From: Parasitella parasitica
Lineage: Eukaryota > Mucoromycota > Mucoromycetes > Mucorales > Mucoraceae
Length of the DNA stretch: 38,964 bases
Assembly: GCA_025201805.1 (NCBI GenBank)
Contig: MU619328.1
Span: 1-38,964, forward strand
Direction of reading: 5' to 3'
The notes below the pieces were generated by a model that saw nothing but the letters and a program-made list of their open reading frames with translations, was not told the DNA's origin and did no database searches. How positions within the stretch are numbered: the first letter of the stretch is position 1; every line of letters begins with the position of its first letter. This document shows positions 23,729-34,656 of the stretch, one piece after another. Position numbers and translations under genes: made by a program.

Positions 23729-25490
23729 GTAGTTGCTAGATGTACATATTGCGGAAGAGAGGGTCAAAGAAGAAGAACTCACGATGATTGTCCTATCGGC
23801 CCACGAAAAATAATCAACATGTTTCATGATACTTGAAAATTTAGTACATTAAAAATAATGAATACATCGTTCTGTAGTCGATGTTACATGTTTACTATAT
23901 AATAGAGTATATGGCGACATTTAGCCTTAGATCCGATCAGGAACGGTTGTCATGACAACTGAATTGAAATACTACGATAACCATGGATACAACGCTAATA
24001 TGCGAAACATTCCATGATTATTTCTAGAATAGCCGGTAATATTCATTGAATTCTCTCAGGAACAGTTGCCATAAACAATCGAGTGCAAACTATGGAATTC
24101 TACGGATACAATCTACAATTGATAATGCCGTTTTTGGAGGTGAGTTTAATTGAAAAGCAAGTATCATGAAGGGCTCATCCTTTTTTTTAAAAGAGACATA
24201 TAAAAGTTTGCGTTTGATATTACTTGATTTTATTTCAAATGATACCATGCCTCGATCAAGAAGAAATTCAGTTGTCTGGTGGTAGAAGAGGCGGACGAGA
24301 CGCAATAAATCCAAATGCAGGCAGACGTCCTCAAAATAAGGCATGAAAGAGCTCTCAGAATCATACAATTTTGCTATTGCATTTCGGTGCTTGTACTAGT
24401 AGTTCCGGAAGCAATAGGAATACTGATGACAGCTTGATGAATCCAAACAACTCTTCCGATGTTGCAGAGATTCAGCCCAATGACTTTGTCGAGAAAAATG
24501 ACTCCTCTGATGAAGCAATGTGAGATATCGAAGAGGTATATCATTAATCAAAATAAACCTTAAATAATATATGACGATCTCAAACTTCTATCTTAATAGA
24601 TACAAGTTGACAGCGATCAGTCTTTCGGAATTAAACACATACGGCATTGGCATTGAGTACAATAGATCCGAACAAGAAGTTGACGTTGATGGCGGTATTT
24701 TCGACAGAATTGAAGGCGATATTGCAATCAGTGCTGACTCGTCGTATATTAGTGAATACCTGAAATCAATAAAGACAAATTCGGACGGAATGAAATGCCC
24801 TAGACCTACAAGGATGGTACATTCTGGTATTCAAATCAAGCTGCCTTCTTCAACTTGAAGAAGGATGTAAACACTGATTAAAGAAACCTAATTCAGCCCA
24901 TGGGTTTCTAATGGTTTCCTCGTTATCTATTCTATCCTCTCCCATGTATTTCATCCCCTTCATTCCAAAAAACACCTCGTATGGCTAAACCGTCAAGATG
25001 ATAACACCACATTATGCGAGCCAGACACAACGATGGTGAGGTTACCACAAAAAGCCGAAAACGTAACATTAAGTTATGTTGAAGTGAAGCCATTATACGT
25101 TCAATCCGATATAGAATTACCATTTATGGACTTGGGTTTGCTTGAGTGCCTTTGCTCGCTCTCTTATGTTGAGAAAATCAAATCGAAAGGTACTTGTGGT
25201 CCAATGTGTTGGCTATACGATAATTTTTTCACTTGGTATCCGAGCATTCCGATGGCATCACAGGGATGGCTGAAACACTAACCATTGAAGTCCCAAAAGA
25301 AATTTCAGAAATTGGCAGCCTTTTGCAAAAGGATAGGCTATTTGAAAAAACAATTCTTAGGAGGAAACCCATATTTCACAATTGAAAACTGTGAACTTAT
25401 TGACACTAGCTCTATTGAAAATATAAATGATCTAAAAGCACAACCTACCCATTCCATCTCTTTTTACAAAAACATTTCTTCAATTTTTTT
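23729..25490 (+). pseudogene. Decayed mobile-element coding region with zinc-knuckle fragment (Helitron-like?)
   Basis: At 23729-23836 the plus strand reads CTYCGREGQRRRTHDDCP, a C-x2-C-x9-H-x3-C knuckle of the kind seen at the N-terminus of fungal mobile-element proteins. Further on are fragments in several frames: GGRRGGRDAINPNAGRRPQN (about 24280-24340), an acidic Asn/Ser-rich piece to 24520, an open frame at 24571-24858, and at 25033-25281 a stretch with LPFMDLGLLECLC and SKGTCGPMC that loosely resembles the Cys-rich segment ahead of Helitron Rep domains. Frames are broken by stops and shifts. The assignment to Helitrons is a guess; that this is eroded coding DNA is better supported. Confidence 0.35.
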
Positions 25491-26899
25491 TTTATTTAAT
25501 TAACAATTAGGATTGGTAAGTATCAATAGAACTAGCTTACACCAACAAATATTAACATTGCAATAAAGTTGGTTCAAATTTTAGTAACTGAAAAATCTTG
25601 ATCAAGAATACATCTAAAATGAGAGAGTTCTCAAATCAAAACGGACAAGATTTACTAGCCGTAATGTACCTACGGATACAATAGAATTGATTTGGGTCTT
25701 GCCATAATATCATAAAGAATGTAGTGTTGAGTCTTGAAGTTACGCAGCAATCGAGATTTTTAAAATCATAACATTTAAGACGTTGTTCATTCCCAAAGTG
25801 TTTTGACGTCTCAACCAGTGACAAATAAGAAAACGCAAAATTGAAAAAAAAAAAGGAAACCGCTATATGTCTAAGCTAATTTCAAGTCGATCATATGCAA
25901 AATACTTTATCAAGATTAGTTCAAATACTTTGAAAACTCGAAGATTGTTTGTAAATACAGAATATCAATAAATGGGCCATAAACACCCTTTATCACAAAT
26001 ATAAATGAAAAAAATCATCATTTATTGTTCTTGTCGTCAACAGGTACACAAAGAGTTCAAAAGTTGTGGATGACTTAAAATTGGTATATACCGCTATATG
26101 CTCTATATCAATCTAACAGCCTTATAAGGATCAAGGCCCAGTGGCTCTTTCCCTTGATTTTCTTTCCGGCGGATAATATTTGAGTTTATTTAAAAGTTTC
26201 CAAGGAAAACAATGCAGCTTATCTAATACATTTGTCCAAGAAAGCCAAGAATATTACAACACATCATGCATAAATTTATTCATAATTGTACGATATTCTT
26301 CTTCTAGAATAAGCAAGCGTTGTAAATATTGGTAAAAACTGGTATCGATCAATTTTTTTCAAGTCAGTAAGCTTACTGCCAAATTGGATACGAGAATATT
26401 TTGACATTAGACTCAAGGTTGAGGTACCCAAAAAAAAAAAAAGACTGTAGATTATATTTACGCTTTGACAGAGGCGACTGGAAGAAAAGCTGATGAGCAT
26501 TATAATATGTTGTAGTCTGTACCCTACTACCAGAATTGTAAAACGATATAGAGATGCTGCCATTATTCAACCACAAATCGTCTAGGAAACATGGTCTGAT
26601 CAGGCGATTTGTATTTAAATTTTTTTTGTTTCAAATCATTTGTGTGGAAAAAGAGAAATTCTGTGTCAAATCTCAGTATTTTTTGCTTCTCGGCATAAAC
26701 TTTCCGTAGCACGTTTAACGCTGTAAAGTATATATTTAAATAGAATGCCTGCCGATAGTATGCATATATGATTACGCTACATGCTGCATTTGACTGAAAT
26801 AAAATGAATAATATGGGATTTTCAGACTAAATTTGCGTATCCTCATTTGCGTTATATGAATGTTCAGTTTGCGTATTTCTAGCTTTGCGAAGTTAGCAT
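25491..26899. other. Gene-free AT-rich stretch
   Basis: Only short AT-driven frames on either strand (for example 25636-25824 and 26276-26563, minus), none with motifs or splice partners. Confidence 0.4.
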
Positions 26900-28244
26900 G
26901 TTTCCATCTTTTCTGTTCTTGTGGCATAAAGGATGTTTGTTTCTTCATTTTCAGCATAATCGACCTTATTACCATCAACGGTATTAAAAACATCAATTAA
27001 ATCATACTTGAATGATTTCTTTGCCTTTGCCTTTCTTTAGTTCATCGCTAAGCTCGACCAAATTACACTAAATAGCAACCTCACGTATATATTTCATCTG
27101 TTGCGTAACCTTGACCTTTCCGGAGACGTTTTTCCTCTTTAACTCGCCTGTATTCAATTCATTAATATGGCCATCTTTTAAAATAAAATCGATCTTCTTT
27201 CCAAAAGCATAACTATTTAAGTCGGCAATTTTGCGCTGGAAGAGCTCTTCATTCCATTGCAGAACACAAGAACTTGTTTTCACCACTGGATTTGTGTAAT
27301 ATGTAAACAATAATAATAGAAAAAAGCATGATTTTTAGTTCACTATCAATATAAATACTCCTTGACCAATGTATCTGTGTCAGCTAACACATATTCAAGA
27401 ATTGGGATGAATCTTCTGTATGAAGTCAGCCCAGAGGGGTGGATATCTGATTTTGACCATATTTCAAATGAATTTATTCTATTTTAGCAATGGTTAAGTA
27501 TAGATAGACATTCAAGATATAGGGTTGAATTAAACTTACAAATACTACAATATTATGATAACTTGGTAGGTTTGACAGGATCTGTTAGATAAATACGAGC
27601 TTTTATCGTTATTCAAGTGTAATAGCATATTATGAATAGTAGACAACCTATCACCGCCAAAAGAATTAGTTACATGTATTTGATACGATCATCTTTTCGA
27701 CTCTTACTTCTCAAGTTTCTCCAAAATAGAGTTCGTGGCGCCGTCAAGATAATTCTTATTTGGTGTGTGCACTTTAGCTGTACTAGTAATTTCTTTCACA
27801 ATGTGTTTGCCCAAGATTTTCTTATAAATATCAGTGTATTCTTTCTTGAGTAGATTAATAACATGTGACAAGCAGAGTCTTCTCACAAACCAATTTTAAT
27901 TTATCAAAAGTATTTTACGCACCCATAATAAAGACTTACTTAACAGTGTGGGTATCTTCATCCGTCAGGGGTGATTCGTTTAATGTTTCAACCGCATATA
28001 GAAATAACTGGAATTTCAGTGATTCTTTTGCATGTTCTTTCAACAGCACCATGTATTTAGAGGGGAGTACAGCTTCTTCGATCCCATTGAATTTACCATG
28101 TGCAAATTGTAGTACAACATCTGATAATAAAGAAGCAGACAACTATAAATAACAGAAGTTAAATCAATGCATTGCATTATCATAATAAATTACAAATACC
28201 TCCTCTGTATCATCTACTTTACGTTTGTTAGTATTTCGAATGAA
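26900..28244 (-). pseudogene. Unrecognised spliced gene, apparently decayed, with an ELK nuclease-like motif
   Basis: I cannot name this family. Four consecutive exons join cleanly: 28244-28200, 28142-27940, 27878-27708 and 27647 to about 27560, with introns of 57, 61 and 60 nt. They encode an ordinary soluble protein (LLSDVVLQFAHGKFNGIEE; LSHVINLLKKEYTDIYKKIL). Further open stretches follow at about 27484-27350 (SYRRFIPILEYVLADTDTLV) and 27310-27068, where FGKKIDFIL is followed by TGELKRKN. The D...E-x-K spacing resembles PD-(D/E)XK nuclease folds. The frame then meets TAG at 27068-27070 but stays open as CNLVELSDELKKGKGKE, and a +1 shift is needed to reach DLIDVFNTVDGNKVDYAENE. No start codon was identified. 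It may be a dead copy of a repeated fungal gene. Confidence 0.42.
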
Positions 28245-29039
28245 CTAGCCCTGAAAATGGATGGCGCTTAAGCGTGTTACCCATATTTTCCAGTTATTGT
28301 AAAAAGCGAAACAATAACGAGTAGGCAGGCGTGGAGGTTTTTATAAACTGTTAAGAAGCTCTTGGAGTGATCCGGAGTGAAACAGCCTTGATTCGAAGAG
28401 GATAACCACATTTTTTGCCACTTGTGAGCTTGCACTCTTGAAAGCGTTCAAAGAATCCTTTTTGAGCTGATGTTCTACCAGTTTCTATTATTTTTTTTTT
28501 TAAAAAAAAAAGATCAGTAAGAAGGAATCCAGCTAAATTATAGTTTTACACACATATCCCAAAGCCAATTCGTATGCCCGATCCCAATAAGTCATTAGAA
28601 AATGGTATAGTAAACAGACAATTTTTTTCCTTCCTTTACACTTTCAGTAAACTTATAAGTCGATTACTGCTTCCAATCTCTTTAATTAATCTTTTCCGCT
28701 AAATATCAGCTAATTCTCTACCATTATTCACCGTAAGAGAAGAGCTCAAACTAGGAATCGCTTCTTGGTTTTCTGCAATAAACCTGGTGAGGGAGAGATT
28801 CTGGTGACTTGACACGTATTTTTTCACAACTTTAAATGTTCATTAGCAACAATAGACTGTTTTTCATAGTCTGAACTTGCTATCATAACCGTTAATAACT
28901 CATTAAAAAGTAGTTTTAAGAAAAAGCAAAATTAAAACTATTGTTTGAAAATACATTTTCCAGATTTGGTTGCTCTTTCAATTTGCTAGAAGGCATGAAG
29001 GAAAAGTGGAAATAATTCAAGTAGCAAATTAGAATCTGG
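28245..29039. other. Gene-free stretch with T/A palindrome
   Basis: No supported gene. A T run runs directly into an A run around 28490-28511, a perfect A/T palindrome that may be an assembly or microsatellite feature. Confidence 0.4.
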
Positions 29040-29531
29040 CTAAATAAAAAGTAAAACAGGCTTTGGATTTGGGTACGGGAAGGCGAGAAGTGGGCTGGGA
29101 TCGGTTATGGTAACATCGATATGGAAGGTATCATTTAGATGACATTTTTTGTCAATTTTTGTAAGAAATGTAAGGATGAGTGGCAATCGATATATCCAAA
29201 AGTGATATATGAAGGATTTATTATGTTCTTGTGTAGACGATGTGTAAAAGAGGCGATGAAGTAATTGGTCAAGTGTATCGGGATCGTTTGCGTATCCTGA
29301 TAGTTGAAGTTTTCTGTATAAAGAGAAGCAGTTCAGTAGATGAGCACGCGTAGTGAGGGCTTCAGATATGCAGTTGGTGCAGGTAATAGGCTTACCTAAG
29401 AGCCATCCTCTTTTCCAGTTTATCATGCGGCTGCGATCACAATTATGCATTGGCACGGCATAATCGGAATATTGTATTATTAGCTCAATAACCTCAGCCT
29501 GGATAATCCTTTGTAGATAGTCAGAGAACAT
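29040..29531 (-). pseudogene. LINE-type reverse transcriptase, C-terminal fragment
   Basis: A 163-residue open frame with GWLLGKPITCTNCISEALTT followed by RAHLLNCFSLYRKL. The CxxC...H....C pattern and its context match the zinc-binding C-terminus of non-LTR retrotransposon ORF2 proteins. Polymerase and endonuclease domains are absent on either side, so it is a truncated relic, and the internal ATG at 29531 is not a real start. There is no poly(A) tail at the left end, where one would be expected for a minus-strand copy. Confidence 0.5.
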
Positions 29532-30375
29532 AGTGTGCAGTGTAATCAGATTGAAGTTTATGAAGTATTTCGAATTTAATTAGCCGGAAGGCCCATTTTA
29601 CTTTCGAAAAATGTAACATTAAATTAGAAGTATTATCATTATAATTGTCAATTTGTGGCCACGACAATCCTCGTCATCTCCGCTCCTGCTACTGCTGCTG
29701 GTATTGCTGGTATTGATATCCATCCATGTCCAAAAAGGGCAAGTGGGGAAGAATTGGGATTGGGCGGGAAATTTATGAATAGGGTCTGCCAATTAAAGTG
29801 CAATTTCACCCAGACAATAAGAGAAATCTGCATGTATTCTTCTCAGCCAATGCTCTCTGTTTAATTTTCATTTTAAAATGATTTGTATGATAGTGATGAA
29901 TACGGGAACAAAAAAATTTTCAAGCATGAATCGAGCCGTACGGTTAGTATGTTCAAGTATTGAATGTGCTAGTAAGTTTATGAAAAATTCAATTTGAAAA
30001 TTTCTGATTTGATCTGATCAGAAGTAAAGAAAACAAAATGTTTACCTGAAACCATTGAAACTGAAACGAACTTTTTTCCAGATACTGAAATTTTGCGGTG
30101 GTCTGCCGAGCGGTGCACCACATGCAAATCAACAAATAATACCTACAAGAAAGAACATGCCTTGTAGATAATATTGCATTCGAGTGACGAACTTGAGATA
30201 GTTGAACATATTGTTCAATCCGAAATCCAAATGTTTTCCACGGAGTGCTAAACCCACATATGTGTTTACCTAATGGCGTGACAAATTATCGAACGGTTCT
30301 TCTGCACACACTCCGTCTAAATCAGTATTTTCTATTTTCCATTTTCGCCAAGTGGGGGGGGGTACTTTCGCAATG
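29532..30375. other. Upstream region of the sugar transporter
   Basis: No supported gene. A run of nine G lies at 30354-30362, 14 bp before the TATA box. The short plus-strand frame at 29655-29864 has no motif. Confidence 0.5.
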
Positions 30376-30384
30376 TATATAAAA
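30376..30384 (+). promoter_or_regulatory. TATA box of the sugar transporter gene
   Basis: TATATAAAA, 66 bp upstream of the ATG at 30450, followed by a pyrimidine-rich stretch (TCCTTCTCACTTCAG) suited to transcription start. Position matches that of the GAPDH TATA box in this window. Confidence 0.6.
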
Positions 30385-30449
30385 GAAATCAGAAAATCAG
30401 GTATCCTTCTCACTTCAGTTTTCTACATCATTAAACATACAAATCGAAA

Positions 30450-31943
30450 ATGAATTCCCTTGATATGAAATTACCCAAGTACATGGTTTACTGTGTAACC
30501 ATTGCCTGCCTCGGATCTTTCAGTAATGGTTGGGTCATCGGCTCTGCTAATGTTCCCGGTGCTGTCACTCATGCTTGCGCTAATGGTGCTGCTCATGTTG
30601 CAAATAGTGCTTTCCCTGATTGTCTCCCCATGAACGACGCTCTTTGGGGTTTCGCCGTTGCCTCTTTCTGTGTCGGTGGTCTCTTTGGCGGTCTCTTTGG
30701 TGGCCTTATTCAAACTAAATTTGGTCGTAAGAAGACCATCATTTTCAACAACATTGGCTGGATCATTGGTGCTATCTTGATCGGTGCTTCTGTTTCTCCT
30801 GCCATGTTCATTATTGGTCGTGTCTGCTGTGGTCTTTCTTGTGGTCTTGGTTCTCTCTCCACTCCTACCTACGTTGGTGAAGTCTCTACTATCAAAGGCC
30901 GTGGTACTATGGGTACATGTAATCAATTTGCTATTGTCATTGGTATCTTGCTTGCTTCTGTCATCGGTCTTCCCCTTGCCTCTGTCCCTCTTTGGAGAAT
31001 CAACTATGCTATTGTTGCCGTCCCTGCTATCGCTCAATTCTTTTTGATGGCCGGCTGTGTCGAGACTCCTCGTTATCTCATATCCCAAAACCGTATTGAA
31101 GAAGCTCGTGATAGCCTCCAAAAGTTGCGCCCTGGAGCCGATATCGAACAAGAATTTTTTGAGCAAGTTGAGGGTATTCTCGGTTCTTGTGCTGCTCGCG
31201 CCATCACTGCTTCAAATAATGGCACTGATGATAAGGTCGAAGTAAAGGAAAACGAAACCAAACTTGAAGAAGGCGTTGTCAGTGAAGAAGGCGACGATGC
31301 TGCCCGTGCTCCTATGAACATGATCCAAATATTTGTTGACCCTCTCATCCGCAAAATTGCTGTAACTGTCTTGCTTCTTCACGTTATCCAACAATTGATC
31401 GGTATGAATGCTGTCATGTACTATTCTACCACCATCTTCAACATGTCTTTTGATGCCAATATGTCCATGTACATGGCTATTGTCACCACTGTCGTCAATT
31501 TCATCTCTACTATTGCCTCTTTAATCTTGATTGATCGCATGGGTCGTCGTCCTCTGCTTTTGATTGCTGAAGCTGGTGCTTGTATTTTCTCTGTTCTTTT
31601 GGTAATCGGTTACGTCTACGAAGTCGGTGCACTTCTGATCGTTTCAGTCTTTGGCTATGTTATCTCATTTGCTATTGGTGTCGGCCCTATTCCTTGGATG
31701 ATTACCTCTGAAATGTCCCCTGTCTATGCTTCCTCAGCTGTTGGTGCTGTTGCCACTGCCATGAACTGGGCCATGAATTTCTTGATTGGTCAATGTTTCC
31801 CCGTTATCTTTGCCGCAATCCAAGGCTATTCTTTTGTTATCTTTGCTGCAATTGCTGCCATGGCTTTCGTTTTCACCTGGTTCTGTGTCCCTGAGACCAA
31901 AAATCGCTCCATTGAATCCATTGTCAAGTCTTTCCAGACCTAA
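30450..31943 (+). CDS. MFS sugar (hexose) transporter
   Basis: Twelve-helix plasma-membrane sugar porter of 497 residues, a usual length, without introns. Signature motifs run in order: FGRKKT after helix 2; GRVCCGLSCGLGSLSTPTYV with GEVS (helix 4-5 region); ETPRYL in place of PESPRYL; QQLIGMNAVMYYST (QQxxGxNxxxYY of helix 7, sugar binding); DRMGRRPLL; GPIPWMITSEMSP (helix 10); and PETKNRS (PETKG variant). An acidic insert lies in the central loop (~265-290). Codon use is strongly biased to C/T-ending codons, which also keeps a 231-codon antisense frame open; this suggests high expression. The start sits 66 bp after a TATA box. Substrate (glucose or other hexose) is inferred. Confidence 0.92.
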   Translation: MNSLDMKLPKYMVYCVTIACLGSFSNGWVIGSANVPGAVTHACANGAAHVANSAFPDCLPMNDALWGFAVASFCVGGLFGGLFGGLIQTKFGRKKTIIFNNIGWIIGAILIGASVSPAMFIIGRVCCGLSCGLGSLSTPTYVGEVSTIKGRGTMGTCNQFAIVIGILLASVIGLPLASVPLWRINYAIVAVPAIAQFFLMAGCVETPRYLISQNRIEEARDSLQKLRPGADIEQEFFEQVEGILGSCAARAITASNNGTDDKVEVKENETKLEEGVVSEEGDDAARAPMNMIQIFVDPLIRKIAVTVLLLHVIQQLIGMNAVMYYSTTIFNMSFDANMSMYMAIVTTVVNFISTIASLILIDRMGRRPLLLIAEAGACIFSVLLVIGYVYEVGALLIVSVFGYVISFAIGVGPIPWMITSEMSPVYASSAVGAVATAMNWAMNFLIGQCFPVIFAAIQGYSFVIFAAIAAMAFVFTWFCVPETKNRSIESIVKSFQT

Positions 31944-32026
31944 ACCATTCTGTTGTTTAAATCTTTCAATCCAATTTAAATCCACATTTGTATATTAGCA
32001 TTTCTTTTCAAAAACGTTGATCGTTT

Positions 32027-32032
32027 AATAAA
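32027..32032 (+). terminator. Polyadenylation signal of the transporter gene
   Basis: AATAAA, 84 bp after the stop codon in AT-rich DNA. Confidence 0.5.
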
Positions 32033-32241
32033 AATTTTAAATCAAAACGTAAATGGTTGCTTCCCTACTAAGATTTCCAAAAATAATAGTTGGCTTATAA
32101 TAAGTGGTCTTGATGCTTGAAAGTATCTTGCATATTGCATGGAAAGGAAAATAAAGGTTAACATACTGTGCAATTCTTATACCAGATTTTAACGTCTTGA
32201 AGCAAAAAATCTTCTCTAGTCTATCATGATAAACTAGATAT

Positions 32242-32481
32242 CTAAGGAACATGAGACAATGCTGATTTCTGACTTGACTTCAAATTGACAGTTAATCTCA
32301 ACGATTGATCATAACAGTTGATCCAGCACTGGTTACAACAGTTGACTGCTCTATGCAGAAACAAATAAGCTTCTTCTGAATCAGGATTTTTGAGAGCACT
32401 GACAACCTTATTGAATCTATGCTTGATTTTGATATTCTGCTGCTTACCTTCCTTGTGACCAATGCCACAATAAAAAGGTAC
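32242..32481 (-). pseudogene. Coding fragment with VPFYCGIG and CCNQCW motifs
   Basis: An open stretch without start codon, bounded upstream by an AATAG acceptor-like site and ending at a TAG. It reads VPFYCGIGHKEGKQQN, a basic KIKHRF segment, NPDSEEAYLFLHRAVNCC and NQCWINCYDQSL. The evenly spread cysteines, aromatic residues and basic patch look like real protein rather than noise. I do not know the family. No upstream exon was found on the minus strand, so it is probably the last exon of a lost or mobile-element gene. Confidence 0.4.
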
Positions 32482-33069
32482 CTATTGGTTTACAAAATCG
32501 TTGCTAAAGAGGATCGATTTGTAAAATGATCGCGAGGTTATAACGTGATTAATGCTTCCGCGCAGCATCGAATTCAGCAGACTAATTTTATGCATATTTC
32601 TCGGCTTCCACAAGCTCCATCACTCATTTTTCCCGCCCGACTTTCTTAATTTGTCGAATGCAAATCCGCACATGACTAGATGGATCCTCGTACAGTCGCT
32701 ATTGCTGAAATCGCTAATAAAACTGTTAGTATACAGGGTTCAGATCTTCTCGCATACGACAATGGCACTTATTAGCTGTACGCATCATAAAATGTTGGCA
32801 GTTATTTGTACACATATCCATCTGGGGTATATACAGTTTTTCAATGAAAAGATCTAATATTTTTATTTTTATTTTTTATTTTTTTTTTACTTACATCTGA
32901 TATATATCATCCCACCAAAAAGCAACTGACAGTAATCAATTGATATAAACAATACGACAAATGCTGTGTACCTTGATTTGCTCTACCGCATCTAATTTGA
33001 CATAAAATCCTTGCAATTAATTCCTTTTTCTTCCTTTCTTTCTTTGTCTTGCATATCTTTTTCAACACT
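32482..33069. other. Intergenic, DnaJ promoter side
   Basis: Contains an ATTTTT-rich low-complexity patch at about 32858-32888 and a pyrimidine-rich stretch (33020-33060) leading into the DnaJ start. No gene is supported. Confidence 0.5.
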
Positions 33070-34265
33070 ATGGTTTTCGAATCAAAATATTATGACATTT
33101 TGGGTGTACATCCCAATGCTTCAGAAGCAGAACTTAAACGAGCATACAAAAGGCTTGCTTTGAAGTATCATCCTGACAAGGTAAGTTTTTTAAATCGCTT
33201 TGAAACTGAGTTGGTTTGAAGCCTAATTCATTCAAGAACCCCAACACGGGAGACAGGTTCAAAGAGATTGCTCATGCGTACAAGGTTTTATCCGATGTTA
33301 AAGAGAGAGAACACTATGATCAATATGGTGAGATGGGTTCCAATGGACAAGGTGCTATGAATACCAAAGATTTTTTCCCTCAATCGTTTGGAGAAAGTGA
33401 AAATGTGGAAGGAGGTTATTTCAATCCTCAAAGCTCTCTTCGTGGGAAGAATACAGTGTATCATCTCAAGGTCAGTCTTGATGATCTATACTGCGGAAGG
33501 GACAGTAGGCTTGCTCTTACAAGGAAAGTCCTCTGCGGCAAGTGCGGGTGTAGAAGGTGTAAGCGGCAAGGTTTTTACTATATCTCTCATAAAACAGGCT
33601 CTATCCAGCAAACTGTAAGTATTCCTTTCCAGAAAATTTCACTCGGTATATTTTACTGACTCTCTGTATACAAGTGTGAGGATTGTCAGGGTACTGGTGA
33701 AAGTTTTGGCCATCAACATCGCTGCTACTATTGCTTCGGAGCAAAGACTGTGAGTGACAAAAAGTTTTTGGATGTGCATATTGAACCTGGCATGCGTGAT
33801 GGACATCACTTTATATTCTATCGTGAAGGCGATCAGTCTCCTGGTATAATTCCCGGCGACATTATCATACAGATCAACCAAGAGCCTCACCCAGATTTCA
33901 TTCGTCAGGGTGATGACCTTGTTTATCAAGCCAGGATTGATCTATTAACTGCATTGGCGGGCGGTCAGTTTGCTATTCCTCACCTAAACAACCGAATCCT
34001 ATTAGTGAGTTTGATCCCTGGCGAAATTACTCAATCCGACACAGTAAAAGCTGCTCTTAATGAAGGTATGCCTATTCATCATATTGGAAGATGCGGCCAT
34101 CTCTTTGTCAAGTTTATCATTGAATTCCCTAAAAAAAACTGGATTAACAATGGAAATTTGAAGAAACTGGCGGCTTTCTTACCTCCTCGCAACCTTATAC
34201 CTTCCGTCGGCAGTGGAAGTGTTACATGCGTTACCCTGACTAATACTTATCAGTATACATCTTGA
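33070..34265 (+). CDS. Divergent class A (type I) DnaJ/Hsp40 co-chaperone
   Basis: Stimulates Hsp70 ATPase and delivers clients. Three exons, 33070-33180, 33237-33614 and 33675-34265, with introns of 56 and 60 nt, give 359 residues. The J domain is intact with HPD at 34-36 and [12 protein letters not shown]. The Gly/Phe linker is short and poor ([17 protein letters not shown]). The zinc region is eroded: CGKCG runs straight into CRRCKRQG, with only CEDCQGTG and CYYCFGAK after it, so about one CxxCxGxG repeat of four is lost or merged. C-terminal client-binding domains are present ([41 protein letters not shown]). There is no farnesylation CaaX as in Ydj1. Likely a cytosolic paralogue with altered client binding. 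Confidence 0.85.
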
Positions 34266-34656
34266 TGATGGCGATGGAACATAACATGTCGCTATTAACA
34301 CAGTAAAAATTGCAGGACCAATATCTAAACTATTTATACCATAATAACATTCTAACAAAAGTAAAATAAAATAGAAACTTAACTCTTTACATGATTTGCA
34401 TATCAACATGTGAAGCCATCAAGACAGTAATCTCAACATCCAAACCTTTAAAGAAAACATAACATTATCTTTTTAAGAATGCAGAGCGTAAATTATCTGG
34501 GAGTTGTTAGAGGGTATGTTATCGCATTCTATAAAAGAGGATGGGAAAAAAACATTTCTTGTTAGACAGGTATGTCAAGTCAGTAAGCGAACTGACACGC
34601 TGACTTCTCAACCTCAAGTTTTGAACCGACATGTAGAATAAATAAAACTAATCCTC
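34266..34656. other. Intergenic between DnaJ and MITE
   Basis: No coding signal on either strand. Probably the DnaJ 3' flank. Confidence 0.4.

Noticed and set aside
30471-31166. 231-residue antisense frame inside the sugar transporter
   Set aside because: An effect of strong codon bias in the real gene; its composition (Asn/Thr/Asp-rich) has no family signature.
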